Of a DNA stretch of 64,000 bases, positions 1-9,165 are shown in pieces. The stretch covers positions 248,001 through 312,000 of the forward strand of contig CACNGC010000001.1 in NCBI GenBank assembly GCA_902619805.1, written 5' to 3'. How positions within the stretch are numbered: position 1 is the stretch's first letter; the number at the start of each line of letters is the position of its first letter. The DNA is from an uncultured SAR116 cluster alpha proteobacterium (lineage in GTDB: Bacteria; Pseudomonadota; Alphaproteobacteria; Puniceispirillales; Marisalimonadaceae). The position numbers and the translations under genes are program-made. The notes beneath the pieces are model-generated. The model was given only the letters and a program-made list of their open reading frames with translations. It did not search any database and was not told the DNA's origin.

Positions 1-102
1 CATTATAAAGAAAATAAGCAATCAAGATACTTTGATGCTATTAAAAAAAGATTGGACGCAAGCTTATTTATCTACACCTCATGGCAAGCCGGTAAATATT
101 AG
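1..102 (+). CDS. C-terminal fragment of an unidentified protein (5' end outside window)
   Basis: An open frame runs from the first base to a TAG at 100-102 and encodes a 33-residue C-terminus (starts HYKENKQSRYF, ends YTSWQAGKY). It lies 15 nt upstream of the alcohol dehydrogenase start on the same strand, so the two may be cotranscribed. The fragment is too short for me to assign a family. Confidence 0.5.
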   Translation, partial: HYKENKQSRYFDAIKKRLDASLFIYTSWQAGKY

Positions 103-117
103 AAATAGGAGTGTTTA

Positions 118-1257
118 ATGTCAATTACATGTAAAGCTGCAGTTATCAGAAATAATAAATTAGCTGAGCCATATAAGGTCTCTAAGCCTTTGTCTATTGA
201 GGAAATCAAAATATCACCTCCTCTCGAAAACGAAGTTCTTGTGAAGGTTATGGGTGCAGGTCTTTGTCATTCCGATTTGTCAGTTATTAATGGATCTAGA
301 GTAATGCCCTTACCATTAGTAATTGGTCATGAAGGTTCGGGTGAAGTAGTTGAGTTAGGAAGTGCAGTAAAAGATATAAAAGTTGGAGATCATGTTGCTT
401 TTCAATTCTCGCCTTCATGTGGAAGATGCAGAAGGTGTCTTGAAGGAAGACCTCAAGTATGTGAACTTGCAGCTGCAACAAAAGGTAAAGGTGATTTAAT
501 GTCAGGTGGAAGTAGATTGACAGATATGGATGGAAATAGGCTTAATCACCATACTGGGATCTCATGTATGTCTCAATACAATGTAGTTGATAGAGGATCT
601 GTTGTTGTAATTGATAAAGCCTTTAATATACAAGATGCAGCTCTTTTTGGGTGTGCTGTTATGACCGGTGTTGGAGCTGTAATAAATACCGCTAGAATAA
701 GACCAGGAGACTCAGTTGCTATTATAGGATTAGGAGGTGTAGGGCTAAATGGTATAATTGGTGCAAAACTAGCAGGAGCTGAAACCATAATTGCAATTGA
801 TATCGATCCATCAAAATTTAGTAGAGCAGAAGAACTTGGTGCAACACATTGTTTTGATAATAGAAACAACGATATGGTTGAAGAAATAAGAGATTTAACA
901 AATGGCGGTGTTGACTATGCTATTGATCTAGCTGGTGTAATACAAGCAATGGATACAGCTTACCAAATTATTAGATATGGAGGATCTGTTGTTACTGCTG
1001 GTTTATCACCCATAAACACTCAATTTAGTTTTAATCATAGTGATTTAGTAGCACAAGAAAAATCAATTTTAGGAAGCTATATGGGTTCATGTGTTCCTGT
1101 AAGAGATGTACCTAGATTTCTAAATTTATATAAGCAAGGACGTTTGCCAGTGGACAAATTGATTGATGGGAAAATTACATTTGATAATTTAAATGAGGGT
1201 TTTGATAAATTGTCAAAAGGTGAAGTGGTTAGACAGATACTGATGCCAAATAGTTAG
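118..1257 (+). CDS. Zinc-dependent alcohol dehydrogenase (MDR family, class III-like)
   Basis: Predicted cytoplasmic NAD-dependent oxidation of an alcohol to an aldehyde or ketone; the substrate is not evident. The 379 aa fit the medium-chain dehydrogenase family. Catalytic zinc ligands are C50 (GLCHSD), H71 (GHEG) and C179; the structural zinc site is C101, C104, C107 and C115 with classical spacing. The Rossmann motif GLGGVG is at 204-209, and the acidic residue D228 after beta-2 favours NAD over NADP. The start has a TAGGAG Shine-Dalgarno about 7 nt upstream. It ends 3 nt before the convergent hydroxylase gene. Adjacent glutathione-dependent genes are absent, so formaldehyde specificity is not supported by context. 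Confidence 0.9.
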   Translation: MSITCKAAVIRNNKLAEPYKVSKPLSIEEIKISPPLENEVLVKVMGAGLCHSDLSVINGSRVMPLPLVIGHEGSGEVVELGSAVKDIKVGDHVAFQFSPSCGRCRRCLEGRPQVCELAAATKGKGDLMSGGSRLTDMDGNRLNHHTGISCMSQYNVVDRGSVVVIDKAFNIQDAALFGCAVMTGVGAVINTARIRPGDSVAIIGLGGVGLNGIIGAKLAGAETIIAIDIDPSKFSRAEELGATHCFDNRNNDMVEEIRDLTNGGVDYAIDLAGVIQAMDTAYQIIRYGGSVVTAGLSPINTQFSFNHSDLVAQEKSILGSYMGSCVPVRDVPRFLNLYKQGRLPVDKLIDGKITFDNLNEGFDKLSKGEVVRQILMPNS

Positions 1258-1260
1258 TTT

Positions 1261-2061
1261 TTATATCATTTTCCAATTTTTATAAAAAATACTTCTAGTA
1301 TTTTTTAATAAAAAACCGACTAATTTTAAAATTATTTTGATTATATTATCAAAATGAGAAGGTCTAATAATATCAATAAAAGCACAAAATCTTAGATCAT
1401 CTTCTTCATTAAAGCTTTGATGTATTAATGTATCGTCAAAAATAAATAATGGATCAGATTTCCACTTATGAATTCTACCATCAGCTTCAATAAAGGATCC
1501 ATCTTTTTTAACTTTATTAAAATTATATAAAATTCGATAAGTCATTCTTAGAGGACCAAAATGTCTAGACGTTGAAGTCTTTTCTCTAAAAAGTGAAACA
1601 CCAATAGTTTTGAGATATTTATATTCATCATTAAATTCTTCAATTGAATCATCTAGTTCATATCCATACCATTTATAAAATAACATTGTTCTATTATCAT
1701 TTGGGTTTTCTTTAAATCTCTTTTTAATTTCTTTATTGTTTTTATCAAAAAGCGAAATAACGTCATTTATTTCATTTTGATGTCCTTGTGGAAGGTCTTC
1801 AATTTTATAAGTATGAAGGTTTCTATGTGATAATAGATCAGATAGAAGATTTAATGGTGATAGTAAAAAAGTTAAAAAACCTTTCCCAATGAAATATTCT
1901 TTAATTAAGTTGAGATCCATTGTTTTGTGTCTAGAGACGTCAATTAATCCACATAAAAACCAGGATGGAAATATTGCCCATATCCCAATATTTATAAAAA
2001 GGAAAATTGTACTTAGAATTAAAGGTATTAGTAGAAATAATTTAAATACGATATCCATCAC
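1261..2061 (-). CDS. Membrane-anchored aspartyl/asparaginyl beta-hydroxylase family protein
   Basis: This 266-aa protein matches the Asp/Asn beta-hydroxylase fold (PF05118), an Fe(II)/2-oxoglutarate dioxygenase family that hydroxylates protein or lipid side chains. A hydrophobic N-terminal segment (about residues 5-37) looks like one or two membrane spans. The catalytic region is C-terminal: a first iron-ligand His in TSRHFGP, then FDDTLIHQSFN with the second His, then LRFCAFIDIIRP, the usual strand-Arg-Asp-Arg-Pro ending. The first His is followed by Gly-Pro rather than an HxD triad, which is normal for this family. The divergent neighbour is yajQ. The substrate is unknown. Confidence 0.75.
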   Translation of the reverse strand: MMDIVFKLFLLIPLILSTIFLFINIGIWAIFPSWFLCGLIDVSRHKTMDLNLIKEYFIGKGFLTFLLSPLNLLSDLLSHRNLHTYKIEDLPQGHQNEINDVISLFDKNNKEIKKRFKENPNDNRTMLFYKWYGYELDDSIEEFNDEYKYLKTIGVSLFREKTSTSRHFGPLRMTYRILYNFNKVKKDGSFIEADGRIHKWKSDPLFIFDDTLIHQSFNEEDDLRFCAFIDIIRPSHFDNIIKIILKLVGFLLKNTRSIFYKNWKMI

Positions 2062-2189
2062 AAACTACAACTAAAATTAATACATTCATAACCTATAATT
2101 TTAAGAAATATCTATCAACATATATTTAGATTGTTTGAAAAATAAAAATTTAATATTGTAATTATAAAATTATAAGGGGGGATAAAAAA

Positions 2190-2675
2190 ATGCCTAGCTT
2201 TGATATAGTAAGTAAAATAGACATGCCTTCAGTTCAAAATGGTTTAGATGGTGTCAAAAAAGAAATTAGCACTAGGTACGATTTTAAAGGAAGTATGTGT
2301 GCAGTAGAACAACTAGAAGATAAGATTATAATTAGAGCTGATGACGATTTAAAAAGAAAGCAAGTAGAAGATCTTATTATCACTCACCTTACTAGAAAAA
2401 AGGTAGATACAGGCGCGTTGGAATTCGAAAAACCAGAAGCTGCATCAGGTAATTCCATTAGACAAATTATATTAATCAAACAAGGTATTGATAGAGAAGT
2501 AGCTCAAAAGATAGTGAAGGCAATTAAATCTTCAAAAAGTAAAGTACAAACATCTATCCAAGGAGATGAAGTAAGAGTTTCTGGGAAAAAAAGAGACGAT
2601 CTTCAAGCGGCAATTAAATTAATAAAAGAATTAAATATAAAGCACCCATTACAGTATGAAAATTTTAGAGATTAG
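2190..2675 (+). CDS. yajQ: YajQ family nucleotide/cyclic di-GMP-binding protein
   Basis: The 161 aa are full length for YajQ. The N-terminus MPSFDIVSKIDMPSVQNGLD and the STRYDFKGS segment are family signatures, and the protein forms two ferredoxin-like repeats. Homologues bind nucleotides; in Xanthomonas a member is a c-di-GMP effector, but no c-di-GMP enzymes lie nearby, so the role here is open. The ribosome-binding site is strong (AAGGGGGGAT just upstream). The TAG stop interleaves with the TAA stop of the convergent hydrolase gene (TTAG at 2672-2675). Confidence 0.93.
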   Translation: MPSFDIVSKIDMPSVQNGLDGVKKEISTRYDFKGSMCAVEQLEDKIIIRADDDLKRKQVEDLIITHLTRKKVDTGALEFEKPEAASGNSIRQIILIKQGIDREVAQKIVKAIKSSKSKVQTSIQGDEVRVSGKKRDDLQAAIKLIKELNIKHPLQYENFRD

Positions 2676-3559
2676 AATTTTATAATTTTTGCTCTTTTAT
2701 CTCTAATTCCCCATGAAGATGAATTCACTGCAGTAAAAAATTTAAGTAAATGATTATTAAATAAATCTGGTTCTTCTAGGTTGATTGTGTGACCTGTTTT
2801 AGGAACTATTAGTAAACCAGCTGTCTTAATAGTTCTTTTCAAATACAAACCTACTTCAAGACACATATCATCCTCATCACCGTTTATAATTAGTGTTGGA
2901 CAAGTTATACCACTTATTTCCTCTTCTAAAGAATATAAGTTAGGTCTTTTATTCTGAACGCCCAATAAAGTATTGGCTGAACCGACAGGATCATGATTTA
3001 TTAGTTGGTCATTAAATAGTTGCCAACCTTTTGGATCTTTATTTTGAAATTGAACTCTAGAAGGACCTAGAGCATATTCAGATCCAAATTTATCCATTCC
3101 CTCATTTAAAATAATTTTCGCACTATCCAACGAAATATTAGAAAAGTCTGCTTCTTTATTGAAACTAATTTTATCAATTGGTATGGCACCATATCCACAA
3201 CCAGCTATTACTAGACTTAACACTCTATCTTGAGCATTTATTCCTAAATGAAGCGTTGCAAATCCTCCCATGGATAAACCAACAATATGAGCTTTCTCAA
3301 TTTTTAGATTATCCATCACGCTTAATATATCACGCCATGCTCTTTTCTGGCTATAACTGCTTTCGTTTTCTGGAACTTCAGATGGTGGGTATCCTCTAGC
3401 ACAGAATGATATGCATTGATAATATCTAGAAAAATAATTAATTTGAGGTTCCCAACTTCTATAATCACCAGCAAATTCGTGAACAAAAATTATCGGTTCT
3501 CCTTTACCAATAGACTCATAAAATAATTTTACATTATCATCAGTTTTTATAAATGACAT
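2672..3559 (-). CDS. Alpha/beta hydrolase
   Basis: A 295-aa alpha/beta-hydrolase fold enzyme of unknown substrate. The nucleophile elbow is GLSMGG with Ser96; the acid is probably in NGDEDDM and the catalytic His in KTGHTINLEEP near the C-terminus. The oxyanion-loop motif VHEFAG near residue 27 replaces the common HG dipeptide with HE. It resembles the 3-oxoadipate enol-lactonase and epoxide hydrolase-like branch. A PcaF-type thiolase lies 2 kb away, but no other beta-ketoadipate genes are seen, so PcaD is not claimed. It is convergent with yajQ with a 4-nt overlap. Confidence 0.85.
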   Translation of the reverse strand: MSFIKTDDNVKLFYESIGKGEPIIFVHEFAGDYRSWEPQINYFSRYYQCISFCARGYPPSEVPENESSYSQKRAWRDILSVMDNLKIEKAHIVGLSMGGFATLHLGINAQDRVLSLVIAGCGYGAIPIDKISFNKEADFSNISLDSAKIILNEGMDKFGSEYALGPSRVQFQNKDPKGWQLFNDQLINHDPVGSANTLLGVQNKRPNLYSLEEEISGITCPTLIINGDEDDMCLEVGLYLKRTIKTAGLLIVPKTGHTINLEEPDLFNNHLLKFFTAVNSSSWGIRDKRAKIIKF

Positions 3560-3632
3560 TTATAATTCCCCATTATATTCTAGTTAGGCTATAGTACTCA
3601 AAATCAATTCCAAATTTAGTTGGTCTTTTAAT

Positions 3633-4325
3633 ATGGATATTTATAACCATTTAAGTTCAGATTTTACTTCTATTTTAATTACATTAAAGTTAGCTGTTGT
3701 TACTTGTTTTTTCCTCGCCTTAATAGGTACCCCTTTAGCTTATTTTTTAGCATTTAAGTCAAAAAAGACCAAACCATTTATTGAAGCAATAGTGACCCTA
3801 CCACTTGTGTTACCACCTACAGTTATTGGCTTTTATCTAATTGTATTTTTTAATCCTGAAACACCATTAGGTAAAATTTTCATACTTCTAACAGGAGAAC
3901 AATTAATTTTTTCATTCTATGGTTTAGTTCTGGCTTCAATCATTTATTCTATACCTTTTTGGGTTCAACCTCTTCAAGCATCATTTGAAAAAATTGGAAG
4001 AGATACTATTAGAACTTCTTATAGTTTAGGAGTTGGTCCATTAGTAACCTTTTTACATGTAATAATGCCTTTATGTAAAAAAGGATTTTTAACGTCTTTT
4101 ATAATATCCTTTGCACACACCTTAGGTGAATTTGGAATCGTTTTAATGGTTGGAGGTGGTATTCATGGTAAAACAAAAGTTATTGCTATTTCGATTTATG
4201 ATCATGTAGAACAATTATCATTTGGGAAAGCACATATTTTAGCAGGTGGGATGTTAATTCTATCATTTATTATATTATTAACTCTATTTTATTTTAACAA
4301 AACAACAGTTGTAAGAATTAAATAA
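3633..4325 (+). CDS. modB: Molybdate ABC transporter permease
   Basis: A 230-aa inner-membrane permease with five to six predicted spans, the usual ModB length. The cytoplasmic coupling (EAA) loop is visible around TSYSLGVGPLVTFLHVIMPL, followed by the conserved AHTLGEFGIVLMVGG segment. It would form the channel for periplasmic molybdate (or tungstate) driven by ModC. Its TAA stop overlaps the ModC start by 1 nt (TAATG), so the two are translationally coupled. The expected binding-protein gene modA is absent upstream: the preceding gene is a divergent hydrolase. Confidence 0.93.
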   Translation: MDIYNHLSSDFTSILITLKLAVVTCFFLALIGTPLAYFLAFKSKKTKPFIEAIVTLPLVLPPTVIGFYLIVFFNPETPLGKIFILLTGEQLIFSFYGLVLASIIYSIPFWVQPLQASFEKIGRDTIRTSYSLGVGPLVTFLHVIMPLCKKGFLTSFIISFAHTLGEFGIVLMVGGGIHGKTKVIAISIYDHVEQLSFGKAHILAGGMLILSFIILLTLFYFNKTTVVRIK

Positions 4326-5446
4326 TGTCAAATTTATCGGTTTTTTTAAAAGGTAAAATTGGAAATTTATTTTTAAATTTTGAGCATTATTTTAAAAACA
4401 ATGGAATAACTATATTATATGGCCCAAATGGATCAGGAAAATCTACAATAATTTCTGCATTAGGTGGATTTATTAATAGTATAGAAACTAGAATTATTTT
4501 TAATGGTAATGAACTTCATGACACAAACAAACATCCTCCTAACAAGAGGCCATTTGGAATAATGTTTCAAAATCCAATATTATTTGAACACTTAAGTGTG
4601 GAAGAAAATCTTGATTTTGTTATTAAAAAAAATCAAATAAAAAACCAAAATAAAAGTTCAATTTCTAAAGAATATCTGATTAAGCACCTTGAATTGAATT
4701 CTCTTTTAAATAGATCACCAGAGAATTTATCTGGAGGTGAGAAATTAAGGGTGGTTTTAGCAAGAACAATTTTAAAACAACCTAAGTATTTGCTCTTAGA
4801 CGAACCAATGTCAGATTTAGATATAAAATATAAAGCTAAATTATTAGTTTTTCTAAAAAATTTTAATAAAAAATTTAAAATACCAATATTATATATTACC
4901 CATTCTATTGAAGAAATATCACAAATTGGAGATCAAATTGTATTAATCAAAGATGGCAAAAAAATTGCTAATGGATCTGTTTCTGATATCCTAAATACAA
5001 ATTCATTTGGAGATCTGACAGGAAAGTTTGAGTTAAGCTCCGTCTTAGATGGAATAGTTATAAGCAAAGATCATAATTTGCATATAACTACTCTTGATTT
5101 GGATGGACAAAAATTGATTGTTCCGGGCTTACCTGGTAATTTTAACAATGTAGTTAGAGTTAGAATAAGATCTAGAGATATACTGCTTTCATTATCTCCT
5201 TTAGAAACAAAAATCACAGAAAATGAATTGGAAGGTTTAATTTCTACTATTGAAATTGAAAATAATTCAGCATTTTCTGAGTTGGTAATTTTACTAAAAA
5301 ATTTAAAAAAAAACAAAAATATTCAAAAACTTAGAGCAAGGATAACAACTTATAATCTAAAAAAAATGAATTTATCAAGAAATGATACAGTATTCATTTA
5401 TATAAGCTCAGTATCTATAGATAGACAAGCATATCAATCTATGTAG
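4325..5446 (+). CDS. modC: Molybdate ABC transporter ATP-binding protein
   Basis: A 373-aa ATPase that powers ModB. Walker A is GPNGSGKS (33-40), the signature is LSGGEK, Walker B is LLLDEP and the switch His is in THS. The region after about residue 235 fits the C-terminal TOBE/Mop-type molybdate-sensing domain seen in ModC. It overlaps modB by 1 nt. A six-residue gap of low complexity (KKNKNIQK) lies late in the regulatory domain. It ends 5 nt before the convergent thiolase gene, leaving no room for a terminator. Confidence 0.93.
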   Translation: MSNLSVFLKGKIGNLFLNFEHYFKNNGITILYGPNGSGKSTIISALGGFINSIETRIIFNGNELHDTNKHPPNKRPFGIMFQNPILFEHLSVEENLDFVIKKNQIKNQNKSSISKEYLIKHLELNSLLNRSPENLSGGEKLRVVLARTILKQPKYLLLDEPMSDLDIKYKAKLLVFLKNFNKKFKIPILYITHSIEEISQIGDQIVLIKDGKKIANGSVSDILNTNSFGDLTGKFELSSVLDGIVISKDHNLHITTLDLDGQKLIVPGLPGNFNNVVRVRIRSRDILLSLSPLETKITENELEGLISTIEIENNSAFSELVILLKNLKKNKNIQKLRARITTYNLKKMNLSRNDTVFIYISSVSIDRQAYQSM

Positions 5447-5451
5447 ATTAT

Positions 5452-6654
5452 TTACACCCTTTCTATTATGATTGCACTTCCTTGACCAACACCAACACAC
5501 ATTGTACACAATGCATATTTTAATTTTTTTTCAATTAATTCTTGAGTTGCTGTAAGAACTAATCTTGTTCCGGACATGCCAAGAGGATGCCCTAGTGCAA
5601 TTGCTCCACCATTTGGGTTAACTCTTTCGTCGTCGTCTTCAATACCAAGAGACCTTAAACTAGCTAAACCTTGCGCGGCAAATGCTTCATTTATTTCAAT
5701 AACATTAATATCTTTCATTTTAATCCCAGATATTTTAAGTGCTTTTAACGAAGCAGGAACAGGTCCAATTCCCATGAATGCTGGCTCAACCCCAGAACTT
5801 GCAGCAGCAATTATTCTTGCTCTTGCAGTTAAATGATTTCGTTTCACCCCTTCTTCACTTGCAATTATCATTGCGGCAGCACCATCATTCACACCGCTGG
5901 CATTCCCGGCAGTAACAGTGCCATTATTTCGAAATGGTGTTGGAAGTGAGGAAAGTTTTTCAATTGATGTGCCTCTGGGATGTTCATCCTTATCAAATAT
6001 TAAGGTTTCTCCTTTTCTTTGAAGAATTTCTACTGGAGTAATCTCTTTGGCTAATCTTCCATTTTGAATTGCAGCAGAAGCCTTTATTTGACTATTAAGA
6101 GCCATTTTATCTTGATCATCCCTGCTAACTTGATATTTTTCTGCAACATTTTCTGCGGTTTCAGGCATTGAATCTATACCGTAAGTAGCCTTCATTTTAG
6201 GGTTTACAAATCTCCAACCTATTGTTGTATCATAAATTTCTGCATTCCTAGAAAAAGCTGAATTAGCTTTGGGCATTACAAAAGGAGCTCTGCTCATGCT
6301 TTCTGCGCCTCCTGCAATAGTCATATCTGCTTCATTTGATTTTATCATTCTTGATGCGCTTGATATAGCTTCCATACCTGAAGCACATAACCTGTTTAGT
6401 GTTATACCTGGAACGGTATGTGGAAGATCTGCTAAAAGCAGGGCCATTCTTGCAATATTACGATTGTCTTCACCCGCCTGATTAGCATTGCCAAAAAAAA
6501 CTTCTTCTAAATTTTCCCAGTCAATTTTTTGTAAGTTTTTTTTCATTGATATAAGAGGCAAAGCTGCAAGATCATCTGTTCTAATAGAAGATAAACTTCC
6601 CCCAAATTTCCCAATTGGTGTTCTTGTTCCTTCACAAACATATGCTTCTGACAT
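5452..6654 (-). CDS. pcaF: Acetyl-CoA C-acyltransferase, 3-oxoadipyl-CoA thiolase type (PcaF/PaaJ)
   Basis: A 400-aa thiolase. The catalytic Cys is C90 (NRLCASGM), the His is in GGAIALGHPLG and the second Cys is in CVGVGQG. GNANQAGEDNRN near residue 55 and the DTTIGWRFVNP segment are characteristic of the 3-oxoadipyl-CoA (PcaF/PaaJ) subgroup, which makes succinyl-CoA and acetyl-CoA from aromatic ring cleavage products. No other pca or paa genes are visible, so a role in another beta-oxidation-like route is equally possible. It follows the GST gene by 23 nt on the minus strand and probably shares its transcript. Confidence 0.85.
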   Translation of the reverse strand: MSEAYVCEGTRTPIGKFGGSLSSIRTDDLAALPLISMKKNLQKIDWENLEEVFFGNANQAGEDNRNIARMALLLADLPHTVPGITLNRLCASGMEAISSASRMIKSNEADMTIAGGAESMSRAPFVMPKANSAFSRNAEIYDTTIGWRFVNPKMKATYGIDSMPETAENVAEKYQVSRDDQDKMALNSQIKASAAIQNGRLAKEITPVEILQRKGETLIFDKDEHPRGTSIEKLSSLPTPFRNNGTVTAGNASGVNDGAAAMIIASEEGVKRNHLTARARIIAAASSGVEPAFMGIGPVPASLKALKISGIKMKDINVIEINEAFAAQGLASLRSLGIEDDDERVNPNGGAIALGHPLGMSGTRLVLTATQELIEKKLKYALCTMCVGVGQGSAIIIERV

Positions 6655-6677
6655 AAAATATCTCCTAGGTAAACTAA

Positions 6678-7340
6678 TTATTCAAAATTTGTATAAATTG
6701 GTAAATCATTTGGTTCCCATTTTTTGAATTTTTTCATTATAGATGAAAAGTCTTCACTATCAATGATTTGATTAAGCCAATTATTTAAAAGACTAAAATT
6801 TAATTTATCAAACCATTCTTGATCAACATTTCTAAATTGTCTAATAAATGGAAATACAGCATAATCCAAAAAAGTAAGATGTTCGCAATTGAGAGATTTA
6901 TTATTTCGAAGGTAAGAGTTTAATTTTTCAAGAAAGCATAAATTTTCATCTCTATGTAAATGTGGGTCAATCTCAGAAAATCTACTTGGATATTTATACT
7001 TATCTAAATTAGTTTTAAATGTAATTTCAAGTTCATCTAATAGGTTATTAATCTCTCTGTCTTGTAATTTCCCCTTGACGAGCCATTTATCAGGGTCATT
7101 TATATTTAAAGCCCAATTTATTATGTCCAAACTTTCTTCTAAAACTTGACCTGAATTCATAATTAGTACTGGGACAGTTCCTTTTGGAGATGATTTTAAA
7201 AATTCAGATGGTTTTTCTTGTAATTTAATCTCTCTTACTTCTACTTTTATCTTGGATGACCTAATAGCAAATCTAGCCCTCATTGCATAAGGACATCTCC
7301 TAAAAGTATATAAAATGGGATATTCAAAGTTTAATTCCAT
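6678..7340 (-). CDS. Glutathione S-transferase family protein
   Basis: A 220-aa protein with an N-terminal thioredoxin-like GST domain (about 1-80) and an all-helical C-terminal domain. The potential active-site Cys16 sits in RRCPYAMRAR, resembling glutaredoxin-2 and omega-class GSTs rather than Ser/Tyr types. KGTVPVL supplies the cis-Pro and EESLDI the glutathione gamma-glutamyl contact. It is likely a glutathione-dependent thiol transferase or reductase in the cytoplasm. It precedes the thiolase gene; no functional link is obvious. Confidence 0.85.
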   Translation of the reverse strand: MELNFEYPILYTFRRCPYAMRARFAIRSSKIKVEVREIKLQEKPSEFLKSSPKGTVPVLIMNSGQVLEESLDIINWALNINDPDKWLVKGKLQDREINNLLDELEITFKTNLDKYKYPSRFSEIDPHLHRDENLCFLEKLNSYLRNNKSLNCEHLTFLDYAVFPFIRQFRNVDQEWFDKLNFSLLNNWLNQIIDSEDFSSIMKKFKKWEPNDLPIYTNFE

Positions 7341-7414
7341 TATAAGATAACTTTAAATAACTTTTGTATATTATGAAATACTTTTGTTTTTTTATAGAAA
7401 TTTAATAAAAAAAT

Positions 7415-7624
7415 CTATTTTTTTGGGTTTGTATCTGAAGAGTTGTATATCTCATCATTATCAATATGACCATATTTTGTTAGTTGATAAACCGTGTTCC
7501 AAAGTGATGGAGGGTAATTTTGTCTAATATTTTTAATCATATGTAAAATATGCTTTTTTTCAAAAATATTTTCTTTTTTTGACTTTCTTACTTTATCAAG
7601 TGGAAAGGGAACAATCTGAGCCAT
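7415..7624 (-). CDS. Small conserved-looking hypothetical protein (69 aa)
   Basis: I do not recognise this family. The protein is basic and starts MAQIVPFPLDKVRK; it has no membrane span or cysteines, and a helical centre (residues 20-50). A good Shine-Dalgarno (AAGGAG) lies about 8 nt upstream of the start, supporting a real gene. It is divergent from pyruvate kinase and 74 nt upstream of the GST gene. The N-terminal sequence with PFP followed by basic residues resembles short alphaproteobacterial hypothetical proteins, but this is only an impression. Confidence 0.6.
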   Translation of the reverse strand: MAQIVPFPLDKVRKSKKENIFEKKHILHMIKNIRQNYPPSLWNTVYQLTKYGHIDNDEIYNSSDTNPKK

Positions 7625-7747
7625 CTATATTTCTCCTTGTAGTATGTTAGGAGTTTGCAAATAGCTTGCCGATTTTAATTTTTAAATAAATAAATTTAAT
7701 ATTTTTTTAAAAATTAATGTATAAAGGTTTAAAGCAAAGGACAAATA

Positions 7748-9163
7748 ATGACAGACTCAAAGTTTCTTCGATCGACTAAAATAGTTGCAACAATTGGCAC
7801 AGCAACAGATGACCAAAATATTATCAAAAAATTAATAAAAACAGGTGTAAATGTTTTTCGTTTAAATTTTAGTCATGGAAACCATGGAGACCATTTAAAA
7901 AGAATTACATACATTAGGTCAGCAGAAAAGGAAATGAATGCTAATGTTGCAATTCTTGCTGATCTCCAAGGACCAAAATTTAGAATTGGAGCAGTAAAGA
8001 ATGAATCAAAAGTGATCAAGGGGAGTAATTACATTTTTGATAAAAATCCAGAAATTGGAGATTTTAAAAGAGTAAATTTACCACACGATGAAATTTTTAA
8101 AAGTTTATCAATTGGCTCAAACATACTTATGGATGATGGAAAGCTCAAATTTAAAGTTAAAGATATATCTAAAGATGAAATAAAAACTGAAGTTGTAGTA
8201 GGAGGAGCTATCAAAAGTAATAAAGGTGTTAACCTTCCTGATGTTGTACTAAATACAAGCCCTTTGACCTCCAAAGATATTGAGGATCTCAAATTTATAT
8301 TAAATCAAGAAATCGATTGGGTAGCTCTTTCTTTTGTTCAGAAATTAAAAGATGTAGAAGAAGTAAAAAAATATATTGTTGATAAAGCAGGTGTAATTGC
8401 AAAAATAGAAAAGCCATCTGCTTTAAAAGAATTAAATGAAATAATAGAAGCCTGCGAAGGTATAATGGTTGCAAGAGGTGATTTAGGAGTTGAATTAGCA
8501 CCTGAAGAAGTCCCAGGCATACAGAAGGAAATTATTCTTAAATGTAGACAAGCGGGTAAACCAGTCATTGTTGCTACACAAATGCTAGAATCTATGATTG
8601 AAACACCGTCGCCAACACGAGCGGAAGCCTCTGATGTTGCTACTGCTGTTTTTGATGGTGCAGATGCAGTCATGCTATCTGCAGAAACAGCTATTGGTTC
8701 TTATCCTCTTGAGACTGTATGCATTATGGATAGAATAATAACATCAGCTGAAAACCATATTAAAATAAATCCAGGCGACGGACCACAAAATTTAAGAAGA
8801 GAAAACTTTATTTATAATGCAGTATCACGTTCTGCTGTTAGTTTGGCTGAGTCTGTTAATGCAAAAGCTGTAGTTGCTTTTACAGCATCTGGAAATACGG
8901 CTTATAGAATGTCCAGAGAACGTTCAAATTTATTATTAGTAGTTATGACACCTGAAATCAACGTAAAAAGAAAGCTGTCACTATTATGGGGAGCTTGTCC
9001 TTTTTTTAGTAAAGTTCAAGGTTATGAAGCAGCAATACAAGAGGCAAGAGAAATTATAAAAAATAAAAATTTTGCAAAAGAAGGTGAAACTATAGTGGTG
9101 GTAGCAGGTATGCCTTTTGGGATATCTGGTTCAACAAACTCAATTAGAGTTGTTGAAATTTAA
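7748..9163 (+). CDS. pyk: Pyruvate kinase
   Basis: A 471-aa glycolytic enzyme converting phosphoenolpyruvate and ADP to pyruvate and ATP. Seen: N-terminal TKIVATIGTA, the FRLNFSHG segment, the active-site IAKIEKPSA Lys and the MVARGDLGVE motif, then MLESMIETPSPTRAE, and a C-terminal domain with FTASGNTAYRMSRER. Glu follows the active-site Lys (IEKP), which is typical of pyruvate kinase and helps place the K+ or Mg2+ site. The start is preceded by an AAAGGA ribosome-binding site. It ends 2 nt from the convergent cyclophilin gene. Confidence 0.97.
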   Translation: MTDSKFLRSTKIVATIGTATDDQNIIKKLIKTGVNVFRLNFSHGNHGDHLKRITYIRSAEKEMNANVAILADLQGPKFRIGAVKNESKVIKGSNYIFDKNPEIGDFKRVNLPHDEIFKSLSIGSNILMDDGKLKFKVKDISKDEIKTEVVVGGAIKSNKGVNLPDVVLNTSPLTSKDIEDLKFILNQEIDWVALSFVQKLKDVEEVKKYIVDKAGVIAKIEKPSALKELNEIIEACEGIMVARGDLGVELAPEEVPGIQKEIILKCRQAGKPVIVATQMLESMIETPSPTRAEASDVATAVFDGADAVMLSAETAIGSYPLETVCIMDRIITSAENHIKINPGDGPQNLRRENFIYNAVSRSAVSLAESVNAKAVVAFTASGNTAYRMSRERSNLLLVVMTPEINVKRKLSLLWGACPFFSKVQGYEAAIQEAREIIKNKNFAKEGETIVVVAGMPFGISGSTNSIRVVEI

Positions 9164-9165
9164 TT

